Origin: Dyadobacter fanqingshengii
GTDB taxonomy: Bacteria; Bacteroidota; Bacteroidia; Cytophagales; Spirosomataceae
Direction of reading: 5' to 3'
DNA length: 64,000 nt
NCBI RefSeq assembly: GCF_023822005.2
Contig: NZ_CP098806.1
Coordinates: 1,736,001-1,800,000, forward strand
Position numbers and translations under genes: made by a program. Each line of letters starts with the position of its first letter. The stretch's first letter is position 1. Below, piece after piece: positions 7,295-16,662 of this stretch. Under the pieces are notes generated by a model. That model worked only from the letters and a program-made list of their open reading frames with translations. It searched no databases and was not told the DNA's origin.

Positions 7295-9127
7295 ATGCGC
7301 AAAAGATTAGAATTTATTGCCCTTTACGGAATTAGTTGGGTTGTGCTGTTTCAATTTTTCCGGATCGTTTTTCTCGCTTACCATTACAAAAAAACGCTCG
7401 AACTGCCTTCAAATCTTTGGGTTAGCAGCGCTGCGCATGGCCTTCAAATGGACATTTCATTTGCAGGATACATTCTGATGATCCCCGCAATGCTGACAAT
7501 GTTTACAGCCAAAAAATGGCGTTGGTATGGAAAAACGCTTTCAATTTATAGTGCCGTCGTTGCGTTTTGTATCGTTTCGTTGGTTATAGCCGACCTGGAA
7601 TTATTCAAAGCATGGGGTTTTCGCATTGACGGAACATTCATACAGTATTTAAGAACGCCGGTTGAGGCCATTGCTTCCATGGGCGCGGCGCCGGTTTTTC
7701 CGGTTCTGGTTTTGTTTGCTGTCCTCTTTTTCCTCGTTTGGAAGGTCCTGCAAACCATTGTTCGGCGAAGCGTGCTGGCTTTTGAAAAAACCGGCTTTCT
7801 ATATACAATCCCTGTTTTCCTTATTCTGACAGCGAGTCTGATCATTCCAATCCGGGGCGGACTGCAACTTGCGCCGATGAACGAAAGCGCCGTATTTTTC
7901 AGTGATAAAAGTTTCGCCAATTATGCTGCGGTAAATGTTCCCTGGAATTTCATGAGCTCTTTGCTGAACGCTACTTATTCGAAAAAGAACCCTTTTATTT
8001 ATTTCGACAAAAATCAGGCGGACCAGATGGTGAGGTCGCTCTACAAAGCGGATAGCATTTCCGGGCGGGTTGTTAAGGATGGGAAGATCAATGTTGTTGT
8101 GATCATTTGGGAAAGTCTCACTGCGAAAGTGGTCGGCAGCCTGAACGGGGTGAAGCATATAACGCCGCAATTTGATCAGCTCACCAAAGAGGGAATGCTT
8201 TTTACCAATGTGTATGCAAGCGGAAATCGCAGCGATAAGGGAATGGTGGCGATTTTGAGCGGTTACCCAGCCCAACCGACAAACTCCATCATTAAGATTC
8301 CGAAAAAGACATCTTCCCTGCCGTCATTGCCCAAGGTTTTTCATAAAAATGGGTGGTATACATCCTTTTATTACGGCGGCGAAACGGAATTTGCCAACAT
8401 GAAATCGTATTTTCTCCAACAGGATTTCGATCAGATCATTGATAAAAATGACTTTGATGAAGCGGATATGAATTCAAAATGGGGCGCGCATGACCACATT
8501 GTTCTGGATAGATTATTGAATGATCTGGATAAGCAAAAGCAGCCGTTTTTTTCAACACTCTTTACATTAAGCAGTCACGAACCATTTGAAGTTCCGGTTA
8601 AAACCGTGATCGAAGGAAATGACTCGGAACACCTTTTCATGAATGCGCACCATTATACGGACGCTTCGATCGGTGATTTTATAAAAAAAGCCAAGACGAA
8701 GGCATGGTGGGATAACACGCTGGTGATCATTATCGCGGACCACGGTCATCCGCTGCCGGAAACGAACCGGACCAAACCTGCTGAATTTCACATTCCCATG
8801 CTCTGGCTCGGAGGTCCGTTGGAAAAGCAAAGCACAAGAGTGGACTCGCTGTGTTCGCAAACAGACCTGGCGACAACTTTATTGAACCAGTTGCATATGC
8901 CTTCGGGTTCTTTTGAATGGAGTAATGATATTTTTGGCAAAAACCGCGTTCCATTTGCCTACTTCACATTTAACAATGGGTTAGGCTGGATGAAACCAGG
9001 CGGATATCTGGTACGGGACAACATTGGGGGCAACATTACCGAAAAAGCCGGTGCGCTCACTCCCGAAGAAGAAAATTTTGGAAAAGCATATTTACAGTCT
9101 TCTTTCAGCGATTATTTAAATCGTTGA
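7295..9127 (+). CDS. LtaS-like membrane sulfatase / phosphoglycerol transferase family protein
   Basis: Start chosen at the ATG at 7295 (610 residues). An upstream in-frame extension would overlap the GSIII gene and is unlikely. Five N-terminal membrane segments (about 10-30, 50-70, 82-103, 132-152 and 170-190) precede an extracytoplasmic alkaline-phosphatase-fold domain. Visible metal and active-site features are E273 in IIWESL, SSHEP at 426-430 and ADHGH at 481-485. The position that normally holds the catalytic Thr appears to be S313 (context GNRSDKG). Family members transfer phosphoglycerol or phosphoethanolamine to lipids or glycans. Gram-negative Bacteroidota have no lipoteichoic acid, so the acceptor is unknown. 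A near-match -7 element (GAACTTTG, 7268-7275) sits 20 bases upstream of the ATG. Confidence 0.88.
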   Translation: MRKRLEFIALYGISWVVLFQFFRIVFLAYHYKKTLELPSNLWVSSAAHGLQMDISFAGYILMIPAMLTMFTAKKWRWYGKTLSIYSAVVAFCIVSLVIADLELFKAWGFRIDGTFIQYLRTPVEAIASMGAAPVFPVLVLFAVLFFLVWKVLQTIVRRSVLAFEKTGFLYTIPVFLILTASLIIPIRGGLQLAPMNESAVFFSDKSFANYAAVNVPWNFMSSLLNATYSKKNPFIYFDKNQADQMVRSLYKADSISGRVVKDGKINVVVIIWESLTAKVVGSLNGVKHITPQFDQLTKEGMLFTNVYASGNRSDKGMVAILSGYPAQPTNSIIKIPKKTSSLPSLPKVFHKNGWYTSFYYGGETEFANMKSYFLQQDFDQIIDKNDFDEADMNSKWGAHDHIVLDRLLNDLDKQKQPFFSTLFTLSSHEPFEVPVKTVIEGNDSEHLFMNAHHYTDASIGDFIKKAKTKAWWDNTLVIIIADHGHPLPETNRTKPAEFHIPMLWLGGPLEKQSTRVDSLCSQTDLATTLLNQLHMPSGSFEWSNDIFGKNRVPFAYFTFNNGLGWMKPGGYLVRDNIGGNITEKAGALTPEEENFGKAYLQSSFSDYLNR

Positions 9128-9139
9128 TCCTAAAAGGTG

Positions 9140-9147
9140 TAATTTTG
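9140..9147 (+). promoter_or_regulatory. -7 promoter element (TAATTTTG) for mtaB
   Basis: A perfect TAnnTTTG lies 17 bases upstream of the mtaB ATG at 9165. The spacing is like that of prs and the class III aminotransferase gene, where the -7 box ends about 20 bases before the start codon. Confidence 0.6.
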
Positions 9148-9164
9148 CAGAATATTTGAAAACA

Positions 9165-10493
9165 ATGAAAAAAGTCGCTTTCTACACATTAGGCTGTAAA
9201 CTGAATTATTCCGAAACATCGTCCATAGGAAGGATGTTTGAGCAAAAGGGATATACCAAGGTTGAGTTTAATGAAACACCTGATATTTTTATCATCAACA
9301 CGTGCTCTGTAACCGAAAATGCGGATAAAAAATGTCGCAAGATTGTGAGGGAAGCGCAAAAGATCAATGCGGATGGTTATGTGGCCATTATCGGCTGCTA
9401 TGCGCAGTTGAAACCGAAAGAAATTTCAGAAATCCCTGGCGTGGATGCTGTTTTGGGTGCGGCTGAAAAATTCCGTCTGGTAGAACTTATCGATACATTT
9501 GAAAAAACGCCGCTGGGGCAGCCTGCACAAGTCATTGCGTCCAGCATTGACTATGCGGTTGAATATCACACTTCTTATTCACTAAATGACCGCACACGCA
9601 CTTTCCTGAAAGTGCAGGACGGCTGCGATTATCCCTGCTCCTATTGCACCATTCCATTGGCCAGAGGAAAAAGCCGGTCCGACACCGTAGCAAACATTGT
9701 GAAAGCAGCGCAGGATATTGCGGCGAGAGACGTGAAGGAAATCGTTTTGACAGGTGTTAACATTGGCGATTTTGGTTTACAAAACGGCGAGCGCAAAGAG
9801 ACTTTTCTGGATCTGGTAAAAGCGCTGGACGAGGTGGAAGGAATTTTACGCTTCCGCATTTCTTCTATTGAACCGAACTTGTTGACCGACGAAGTCATTG
9901 AATTTGTGGCACAATCAAAACGGTTTGCGCATCATTTTCACATTCCGCTGCAATCTGGCTCCAACACGGTGCTGGGATTGATGAAGCGGCGTTACAAACG
10001 CGAACTTTATGCAGAGCGCGTTGCAAAAATAAAATCGCTGATGCCCGAATGCTGCATCGGGGTGGACGTGATCGTGGGCCATCCGGGCGAAACGCAGCAG
10101 CTGTTTGAAGAAAGTTACCAGTTTTTAAATGCGCTGAATGTTTCTTATTTACATGTGTTTACGTACTCGGAAAGGGAAAATACAGCCGCTTTGAACATCA
10201 GGCCCATTGTTGCCAAAAATGTAAGAGCGGACCGTTCCAAAATGCTTCATATCCTTTCCGAGAAGAAGAAACGGTTCTTTTACGAGCAGCAAGTTGACAA
10301 GCAGGGAATCGTTTTGTTTGAAGACGAGATTCAGAACGGTCAGATGCTTGGCTTTACCGACAATTATGTGCGTGTGGCTGTGAAATACGACCCGCTGTTG
10401 ATCAATGAAACGAAAGCAATTAGATACGATCACATCAATGATTCAGGGTTAATGGAAGTGACCGAGCTTGAAGTGGAGGTTTTTCATTCCTGA
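9165..10493 (+). CDS. mtaB: tRNA (N6-L-threonylcarbamoyladenosine(37)-C2)-methylthiotransferase MtaB
   Basis: This radical-SAM methylthiotransferase converts t6A37 to ms2t6A37 in tRNAs. From the ATG at 9165 it has 442 residues. An in-frame TTG at 9156 is possible but poorer. The N-terminal UPF0004 domain supplies three cluster-binding cysteines in LGCKLN, NTCSVT and IGCYAQ. The radical SAM motif CxxxCxxC is in DGCDYPCSYCTIP. HIPLQSGS and a C-terminal TRAM-like segment follow. LGCKLN (rather than LGCPKN) and the overall pattern favour MtaB over MiaB or RimO. A strong terminator lies downstream, so the gene is probably transcribed alone. Confidence 0.95.
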   Translation: MKKVAFYTLGCKLNYSETSSIGRMFEQKGYTKVEFNETPDIFIINTCSVTENADKKCRKIVREAQKINADGYVAIIGCYAQLKPKEISEIPGVDAVLGAAEKFRLVELIDTFEKTPLGQPAQVIASSIDYAVEYHTSYSLNDRTRTFLKVQDGCDYPCSYCTIPLARGKSRSDTVANIVKAAQDIAARDVKEIVLTGVNIGDFGLQNGERKETFLDLVKALDEVEGILRFRISSIEPNLLTDEVIEFVAQSKRFAHHFHIPLQSGSNTVLGLMKRRYKRELYAERVAKIKSLMPECCIGVDVIVGHPGETQQLFEESYQFLNALNVSYLHVFTYSERENTAALNIRPIVAKNVRADRSKMLHILSEKKKRFFYEQQVDKQGIVLFEDEIQNGQMLGFTDNYVRVAVKYDPLLINETKAIRYDHINDSGLMEVTELEVEVFHS

Positions 10494-10511
10494 AAATAAA
10501 TCGTTTTAAAC

Positions 10512-10545
10512 AGCAAAAGCCCGGAACATTCCGGGCTTTGCTTTT
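10512..10545. terminator. Bidirectional terminator between mtaB and amt
   Basis: The hairpin is GCAAAAGCCCGG-AACATT-CCGGGCTTTGC with one bulged A, followed by TTTT at 10542-10545. It is placed between convergent genes. Confidence 0.85.
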
Positions 10546-10563
10546 ATATAACGTTGAGAAAAA

Positions 10564-11883
10564 TTACGCTTCTATAAGAAACTCATCGTGCTGACTGATA
10601 TCCAATCCAGCTTTCTCATCCAATTCAGAAACACGAAGTGGCAAGATAAGATCCGTGATTTTAAGCAGCAGCAATGAGCCACCGAATGCGAAAACAGACA
10701 CGCCTACCAAAGCAATTACGTGGTTAATGAATAATGTTGTTTCGCCGAAAGCAAGACCTTGATCCGTAACGAGTGAGTTGACACCGCTTGTTGCAAATAC
10801 ACCGGTCATCAACATACCAACCATACCGCCTACACCGTGGCAAGGAAATACATCCAATGTATCATCCAATGTAGAACGAGTGCGCAGGTGAGCAACATAG
10901 TTACTGATCACAGCAGCGATTGTTCCGATGAAAAGGGAAGCAGGAACGGTTACGAAACCAGCAGCAGGCGTGATAGCCACAAGACCTACAACCGCACCGA
11001 TACAGAAACCAAGTGCTGACACTTTTTTGCCTCTTGCAACATCAAACAAAACCCATGAAAGACCAGCGGCACCAGCAGCAGTGTTAGTAGTAGCGAAAGC
11101 AGAAACTGCCAGAGGAGAAGCTGAAAGCGCAGAACCTGCGTTGAAACCGAACCAACCGAACCAAAGCAAACCTGTTCCCAAAAGAACAAAAGGAATATTT
11201 GCAGGAGGCAAAACGTGATCTTCTGTTAGCGACTTGCGTCTTTTCAGATAAAGCGCACCGGCCAAAGCAGCCCAGCCAGCAGACATGTGAACAACCGTTC
11301 CACCTGCGAAGTCAAGCACACCCATTTTGAAAAGGATACCATCCGCATGCCACGTCATGTGAGCCAATGGAGAATAAATGAATACACAGAACAGGATGAT
11401 GAACAATACGTAAGAACGGAAGTTGATACGCTCAGCCATAGAACCCGTTACAAGTGCAGGTGTGATTACCGCGAACTTCATCTGGAACATGGCGAAAAGA
11501 GCGAAAGGAATCGTTCCCCAAACCGGTCCGTCCAACACGCCTTTGAACATGAAGTGCGTCATTGGGTTACCAACAAATCCGCCAAGGTCATCACCGAATG
11601 CAAGGCTAAAACCCACAACAACCCAAAGGACACTGATAACGCCCATTGCGATGAAGCTTTGAAGCATTGTCGAGATAACGTTTTTGTTATTCACCATTCC
11701 GCCGTAAAAGTAGGCCAGACCCGGCGTCATAAGCAAAACCAGGGCAGCAGACACAAGCAACCAGGCGGTGTCACCGGAATTAATGCCTTCCGTTACGATC
11801 TGAGTCGGAACATTGGGGATGAAGGCACCGAGGATACTGATTACGAGCAGGATAATCAGTGGAATGTAATTACGTTTTTCCAT
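10564..11883 (-). CDS. amt: Ammonium transporter Amt
   Basis: This 439-residue inner-membrane protein of the Amt/Rh family conducts ammonium or ammonia. It has about 11-12 hydrophobic segments and the family signatures: FYGGMVNNKNV, MTWHADGIL, FAGGTVVHMSAG and CHGVGGMVGM. The last two carry the twin pore histidines, and FGWFGFNAGSA precedes them. The first hydrophobic segment may act as a signal sequence. It lies 47 bases downstream of the BBP2-like porin gene on the same strand, suggesting an outer-plus-inner membrane ammonium uptake unit. No PII (glnB/glnK) gene, the usual Amt partner, is in the window. Confidence 0.97.
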   Translation of the reverse strand: MEKRNYIPLIILLVISILGAFIPNVPTQIVTEGINSGDTAWLLVSAALVLLMTPGLAYFYGGMVNNKNVISTMLQSFIAMGVISVLWVVVGFSLAFGDDLGGFVGNPMTHFMFKGVLDGPVWGTIPFALFAMFQMKFAVITPALVTGSMAERINFRSYVLFIILFCVFIYSPLAHMTWHADGILFKMGVLDFAGGTVVHMSAGWAALAGALYLKRRKSLTEDHVLPPANIPFVLLGTGLLWFGWFGFNAGSALSASPLAVSAFATTNTAAGAAGLSWVLFDVARGKKVSALGFCIGAVVGLVAITPAAGFVTVPASLFIGTIAAVISNYVAHLRTRSTLDDTLDVFPCHGVGGMVGMLMTGVFATSGVNSLVTDQGLAFGETTLFINHVIALVGVSVFAFGGSLLLLKITDLILPLRVSELDEKAGLDISQHDEFLIEA

Positions 11884-11930
11884 TGTAGTAAATAGTTATT
11901 ATAGGTAGATTAAGAAGGTATATGATTGAA

Positions 11931-13133
11931 TTAGAATTTGTAAATAAATGCTAGGCCGAAAGTTGTCTGGCTGTTTTTAGTCCATTCACCATCAGAATCT
12001 TCAAATTGCTGTACTTCGCCTGCACCGCTTACTTTTGGATAGGCATCCAGACGGAACTCAGGTTTAACCAGGATGTGTCCGTCGGCAAGGCTGATGTTAC
12101 CTGTCAAAGTGATTGAGTTAACGCTCGTTCCCATGCCATCTGGTGTCAGCAAACCGCGAACGCCGCTGTCATTGTTAAAGTACTCGTAACGCGCACCGAT
12201 TGCGAAATTGTCCGTTAATGCTGTGTTGGCATAAACAGCTACACCGCCCCAGGTTTCTGTGTCAGCAGGCCCGCCGTAACCTTGATAATCTCCTTTTTGG
12301 CTTCCGTATGCAGCATTCAATCCAAGCAGGAATTTCTCAGTGATCTGGAAACTTGTAGTAAGGTCAAAAACCTGATAGAATGCAGACGGCTCTTTGAAAG
12401 TAACTGTATCCGGATTTGCTTCGTTGCTTCCGATATAGTTCACATATACATTCCAGTTTGCGACTGGCTGAAAGTAAAGCTGGCTGATAATGCCTTTTTT
12501 CCGGTTGTTATCTCCTAATCCGTCAACATTGTTTACAACACCCACCATTAAAGAGGCTTTGTCTGAAAAAGCATAAGTTGCTTTCAAACCAGCGTGGTAG
12601 AATGGGCCGTTGTTGAATAAGTTTGAAAGAGAGTAGTTGAAGTTGGCCGGTGCGTCGATCACTTCGTATCCGATGTTCGTTCCGAATTGCCCGGCGGTCA
12701 TCGAAAACTTGTCTGTGAATTTGTAAGTAAAATAAGCTTGCTTGATAGCCAGTGCGGTGCTAAACAATGCATTTCCGTAGTTACCCATATTGGCGTTAGG
12801 ACCAAATGTCAAGTCAACCACAGCTTCGGACTTTGCATTGGTATAAGCCACTTTTGTCTGAACCAGGCCCAGAGAAAATTGACCTGAACGCTGATCGAAC
12901 ACGCGTGCATTGCTTCCACCCATGTTAGAACGTGAAGCGGGTTTGTTGAAATTAGCCATGTAATAAGAATCCAGATAGCCTGAGAATGCAAATGCACCTT
13001 TAGCGTCATCCTCGTCCTTCGCCTCAGTAACCACTATCGTATCCGCTTTGGCGGCTTTTTTATCCTCATCTGACTTTGCAAAACCCAAAAAAGGAACCAT
13101 CAAAGATAATACTGTGCAATAGACTTTTTTCAT
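11931..13133 (-). CDS. Outer-membrane beta-barrel porin (BBP2/OmpL-like)
   Basis: This 400-residue protein has an N-terminal signal peptide (about 1-19), a short acidic linker rich in K/D/E, and then alternating polar and hydrophobic strands typical of a beta barrel. It ends with aromatic FIYKF, the usual outer-membrane insertion signal. Motifs such as GYLDSYYM near the start, GQFGTNIGYEVIDAP mid-protein and the length fit the BBP2/OmpL-like porin family of Bacteroidota. It is first in an apparent operon with amt, so it probably passes ammonium or small nitrogenous solutes across the outer membrane. That substrate assignment is inference from context. A long AT-rich leader lies upstream. Confidence 0.88.
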   Translation of the reverse strand: MKKVYCTVLSLMVPFLGFAKSDEDKKAAKADTIVVTEAKDEDDAKGAFAFSGYLDSYYMANFNKPASRSNMGGSNARVFDQRSGQFSLGLVQTKVAYTNAKSEAVVDLTFGPNANMGNYGNALFSTALAIKQAYFTYKFTDKFSMTAGQFGTNIGYEVIDAPANFNYSLSNLFNNGPFYHAGLKATYAFSDKASLMVGVVNNVDGLGDNNRKKGIISQLYFQPVANWNVYVNYIGSNEANPDTVTFKEPSAFYQVFDLTTSFQITEKFLLGLNAAYGSQKGDYQGYGGPADTETWGGVAVYANTALTDNFAIGARYEYFNNDSGVRGLLTPDGMGTSVNSITLTGNISLADGHILVKPEFRLDAYPKVSGAGEVQQFEDSDGEWTKNSQTTFGLAFIYKF

Positions 13134-13503
13134 AATTATATTCTGTTTAAGTTAATACTACTCTCCGGCTGAATTCCTGGATCAAATATTGTACATAAAT
13201 TGTATTAATCAAATATCCTAACCAAAATTTATACAAAAAAACACAATTATCATTTTTTTTTACTCTTTTTTATTGTTTTATAAACATAAATACACGGTTT
13301 TCACATTTTTGAGAAATATATTTAAATTCTGTATAAATGGTTATATACAAAATTTTATACATTAGCCGGACACAGAGTTATTAAGAAATTTTATTATTAT
13401 AATGACATTTGCAACGGTAGGGCACAAAAAAAAGCCCCGCTAGTTGCGGGGCTTCAAACCGGGCTCTCGATGGAGCCTTAAAATCTTATATGGTTAGCCG
13501 GGT
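13134..13503. other. AT-rich intergenic region upstream of the porin-amt unit
   Basis: This stretch of 370 bases has no gene. It contains the minus-strand promoter of the porin (no perfect TAnnTTTG seen; partial matches at about 13184-13210), A/T-rich palindromic stretches around 13330-13360, and the ferredoxin terminator at its right end. Confidence 0.6.
13426..13454 (-). terminator. Terminator of the dicluster ferredoxin gene
   Basis: The perfect stem AAGCCCCGC (13432-13440) / GCGGGGCTT (13446-13454), loop TAGTT, is preceded by eight A at 13426-13433, which form the U tract in the minus-strand transcript. A second small hairpin (GGCTC/GAGCC, 13462-13477) sits between it and the gene. Confidence 0.88.
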
Positions 13504-13911
<408 letters not shown>

Positions 13912-13980
13912 TTATAGTTTCCCAACAATCAGAAAAATAAAAACGAATACCTTAATTTAACTTTTCAGCGTTCAGTTAGA

Positions 13981-15003
13981 ATGATATCGAGAATCCAGCG
14001 GATAAATGCATTTATAAATCTTGGAAAATTCATCACAAACCCTCAAAACGAACCGGTAATTGAAGAATGGATCGCCCGCGCCAATAGCAAAAACAACTGG
14101 TTTACTCCCGAAAATGTAGCGCGGTCGCTCAATGCACTTGCCCATCAATTTTTAAATGCAGATAAGCTAAACGCGTGGGTCGCGCGATATCCTGAATCTG
14201 CTTCTTCTCAAAAAATAGGCGTTGTTATGGCTGGAAATATTCCGGCTGTCGGATTTCACGACGCGTTATCTGTCATCATCAGCGGTCATATATTATTGGC
14301 AAAACCAAGTTCAGATGACCAGATGCTCATTCATTCCCTGCTCGGCACCCTTGTGGAACTGGAACCCGGGCTTAGCGAGCACATTCGTTTCGTGGAACGC
14401 CTGAATGAGGCAGACGCGTACATTGCCACCGGAAGCGACAATACGGCGCGTTATTTTCATTATTATTTTGCCAAAAAACCAAACATTATCCGCAAAAACC
14501 GGACGTCCGTTGCCGTGCTGACGGGCCATGAAAGCAGTGAAGAATTAGCCGCACTCGGCCGCGATGCATTACAGTATTTCGGGCTTGGATGCCGCAATGT
14601 TTCAAAGCTTTTTGTTCCGGCCGGATATGATTTTACCAAGTTTTACGAATCCATTCAGGACCTGGACAAGACCTATCTGCATCACCATAAATACTTTAAC
14701 AACTACGAATACAACAAGTCTATCTTTCTGGTGAACCGGGTGCCGCATTATGACAACGGTTTCCTGTTGCTTACGGAAAGCAAAGCATTGGTTTCGGCGA
14801 TTAGTGTGCTGCACTACGAAACATATGAATCGATTTCGGACATTGAAGCACCATTAAAAGAACAGGCTGAAAAAATCCAGTGCGTGGTCACCAATGCAGA
14901 CATTGACCTTCCGGGATTGATTCCCTTTGGCAAAACGCAGGAGCCGGGATTGACTGATTATGCCGATGCTGTCGATACCATGGCATTTTTAGCAGAATTC
15001 TAA
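13981..15003 (+). CDS. LuxC-family acyl-CoA reductase
   Basis: This 340-residue protein resembles the NADPH-dependent acyl-CoA/acyl-protein reductases of the LuxC group, which reduce activated fatty acids to aldehydes through a cysteine thioester in an aldehyde-dehydrogenase fold. Supporting features are GVVMAGNIPAVGFHD near 80-95 (nucleotide-binding start), AKPSSDDQ, and LGCRNVSKLFVP around 202-213 containing the candidate catalytic cysteine. It is shorter than Vibrio LuxC (about 480), as usual for Bacteroidota versions. It is divergent from the dicluster ferredoxin gene and nearly abuts the convergent esterase gene (4 bases between stops). No LuxD or LuxE partner is seen, so the physiological substrate is unknown. 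Confidence 0.85.
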   Translation: MISRIQRINAFINLGKFITNPQNEPVIEEWIARANSKNNWFTPENVARSLNALAHQFLNADKLNAWVARYPESASSQKIGVVMAGNIPAVGFHDALSVIISGHILLAKPSSDDQMLIHSLLGTLVELEPGLSEHIRFVERLNEADAYIATGSDNTARYFHYYFAKKPNIIRKNRTSVAVLTGHESSEELAALGRDALQYFGLGCRNVSKLFVPAGYDFTKFYESIQDLDKTYLHHHKYFNNYEYNKSIFLVNRVPHYDNGFLLLTESKALVSAISVLHYETYESISDIEAPLKEQAEKIQCVVTNADIDLPGLIPFGKTQEPGLTDYADAVDTMAFLAEF

Positions 15004-15007
15004 TTTC

Positions 15008-15811
15008 TTATTTTTCAGAAAAAGCCCATTTAATAAAACCCGGAAGGGCCTCTGACCAAGTGTTCAGATTGTGTTCGCCTAAGGCGATCTCTTTATAAAA
15101 CACTTCGCGGTTCCAGGCATAACCCTTCTTTTCCAGGATCGCAATGCATTCCAGCGTGTCCTGGATCGAATCAATCACGCCGTCCCCATCGCGGTCATCG
15201 TATTCATCCAGCGAACCGCATTGGAACCAGAATTTGAGATTCTGTTTTACCTCCCCATGGCGCAGCTGCGTGTGCATAATGCGATCAGAATCGTCGTAAC
15301 CATCGTGCAGCGCACGTTTTCTCCACCATAACGCACCCGAAAAAACGCCTGTTTTTGAGAAAATACCAGGATTATTCCAGACAATATCCAAAGCCATTAA
15401 CCCACCCAGCGAAAAACCCGCATAAACAATGTGCTCCTGCGAAACATGGTATTCATCATTTATAAACGGCAGCAATTCCTTGGTTACAAAATCGGAGGTG
15501 GCCCCTGCCCTATTTCCCCGGCCCGCATAATCTGCCTCAGCAGCCACACCATATTCATAGATACGATCATAATTGGCATGAATGCCTACAACCAGCACAG
15601 GATCAATTTCGCCATCGGATTGTAGCTGCGAAATAATTTGTGACATCCCTAAACCCTCAAAATCCTGGCCATCATTAAACAAAACCAACGGATAGGCACG
15701 TGCAGGATCGAAGTTAATTGGCTGTATAACAGATAATGTAACCTCCCTTTCGAGGAAGACGGAAAACACCTTGCGGGCGATTGGAAAAACGGGTTTGTCG
15801 GAGAAACTCAA
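15008..15811 (-). CDS. Esterase-family alpha/beta hydrolase with an EF-hand-like loop
   Basis: This 267-residue protein belongs to the esterase D/Fes-like alpha/beta hydrolases. The nucleophile elbow is GFSLGG with S134. The oxyanion/early strand region is LVLFNDGQDFEG, and the GEHNLNTW motif near 245-252 supplies the likely catalytic His. The acid residue probably lies near 200-206. The segment DRDGDGVID at 206-214 matches a calcium-binding EF-hand/dockerin-type loop, which is unusual inside this fold. There is no signal peptide, so it is cytoplasmic. It is divergent from a second esterase that heads the ATP-grasp cluster, and in that context may cleave or release an ester or peptide-like product. 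The substrate is unknown. Confidence 0.85.
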   Translation of the reverse strand: MSFSDKPVFPIARKVFSVFLEREVTLSVIQPINFDPARAYPLVLFNDGQDFEGLGMSQIISQLQSDGEIDPVLVVGIHANYDRIYEYGVAAEADYAGRGNRAGATSDFVTKELLPFINDEYHVSQEHIVYAGFSLGGLMALDIVWNNPGIFSKTGVFSGALWWRKRALHDGYDDSDRIMHTQLRHGEVKQNLKFWFQCGSLDEYDDRDGDGVIDSIQDTLECIAILEKKGYAWNREVFYKEIALGEHNLNTWSEALPGFIKWAFSEK

Positions 15812-15933
15812 ATTTACTTCTGCGTTGAAATGAATGCGATAAAGGCCTGCAAGTTAATAAATGCCTATAATTTGCTTCCTTTAATTTGTTTTGTATATTT
15901 CAATATCAATGGTATTAAATTAAAAAGCTTCGT

Positions 15934-16641
15934 TTGGAAGAGAAGCATATCAAATATTACTCGCATCATCTGGAAAGAGATGTGGACATACTGGTTTACG
16001 GTAACTGGGGCTATCCACTGCTGCTTTTCCCCACGACTTTGGGAAAATATTATCAGGCAAAAGACATGGGCCTGATAGAATCTGTGCGCGGACTCGTGGA
16101 ATCCGGAAAATACAAGATCTATTGCGTTGATTCCATCGACGCGGATTCCTGGTATGCCAAGCATTTGAACCCGCAGTACAGGGTGCTGAACCACATTCAG
16201 TATGACAAATTTCTGAACAACGAACTGGCGCCCTACATCAGGCATGAATGTAATGTGGATAGAATTGGCGTAGCGGGATGCAGCTTTGGCGGTTTCCATG
16301 CTGCAAATTTCGCATTCAAACATCCGGAGCAGGTTGCCTACATGATCAGCATGAGCGGCGCGTTTGATATCCGCAGCTTTACTGACGGCTTTTACGACGA
16401 TACGGTTTATTTTAACAATCCAATTGATTTCATGCCCAACGAGCAAGGCTGGCGCTACGGCCATATAAAGATCGTTTTGGGAACCTCCGATTGGGATATT
16501 TGTCTGGATAGCAATTTAAAGATGTCCAAAATCCTGAATGATCAGGGAATTGAACACTGGCTCGATATTAGAGGCTGGGAAAAACACGATTGGCCGTTGT
16601 GGAACAGAATGTTCCCCGATTACCTGTCGCGAATTATGTAA
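15934..16641 (+). CDS. Second esterase-family alpha/beta hydrolase (amidoligase cluster)
   Basis: This 235-residue alpha/beta hydrolase has a nucleophile elbow GCSFGG (Ser near 114) and a late WEKHDWPLW segment that provides the catalytic His. No ATG is available before residue 45, so the start is TTG at 15934 or possibly ATT at 15919; a stop codon at 15916 closes the frame. It is followed after 21 bases by the ATP-grasp gene, so it is probably the first gene of that operon. Similar stand-alone esterases occur next to ATP-grasp ligases in other bacteria, as far as I recall. It could hydrolyse a thioester or ester intermediate or act as a transferase, but this is not shown. Confidence 0.85.
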   Translation: MEEKHIKYYSHHLERDVDILVYGNWGYPLLLFPTTLGKYYQAKDMGLIESVRGLVESGKYKIYCVDSIDADSWYAKHLNPQYRVLNHIQYDKFLNNELAPYIRHECNVDRIGVAGCSFGGFHAANFAFKHPEQVAYMISMSGAFDIRSFTDGFYDDTVYFNNPIDFMPNEQGWRYGHIKIVLGTSDWDICLDSNLKMSKILNDQGIEHWLDIRGWEKHDWPLWNRMFPDYLSRIM

Positions 16642-16662
16642 ATACAAAACAAAAAACCGGAT

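Noticed and set aside
11287..11895. 202-codon open frame on the plus strand opposite amt
   Set aside because: It is the antisense shadow of the well-supported Amt gene; its composition (many His, Arg, Thr, Asn) and lack of motifs fit a frame artefact.
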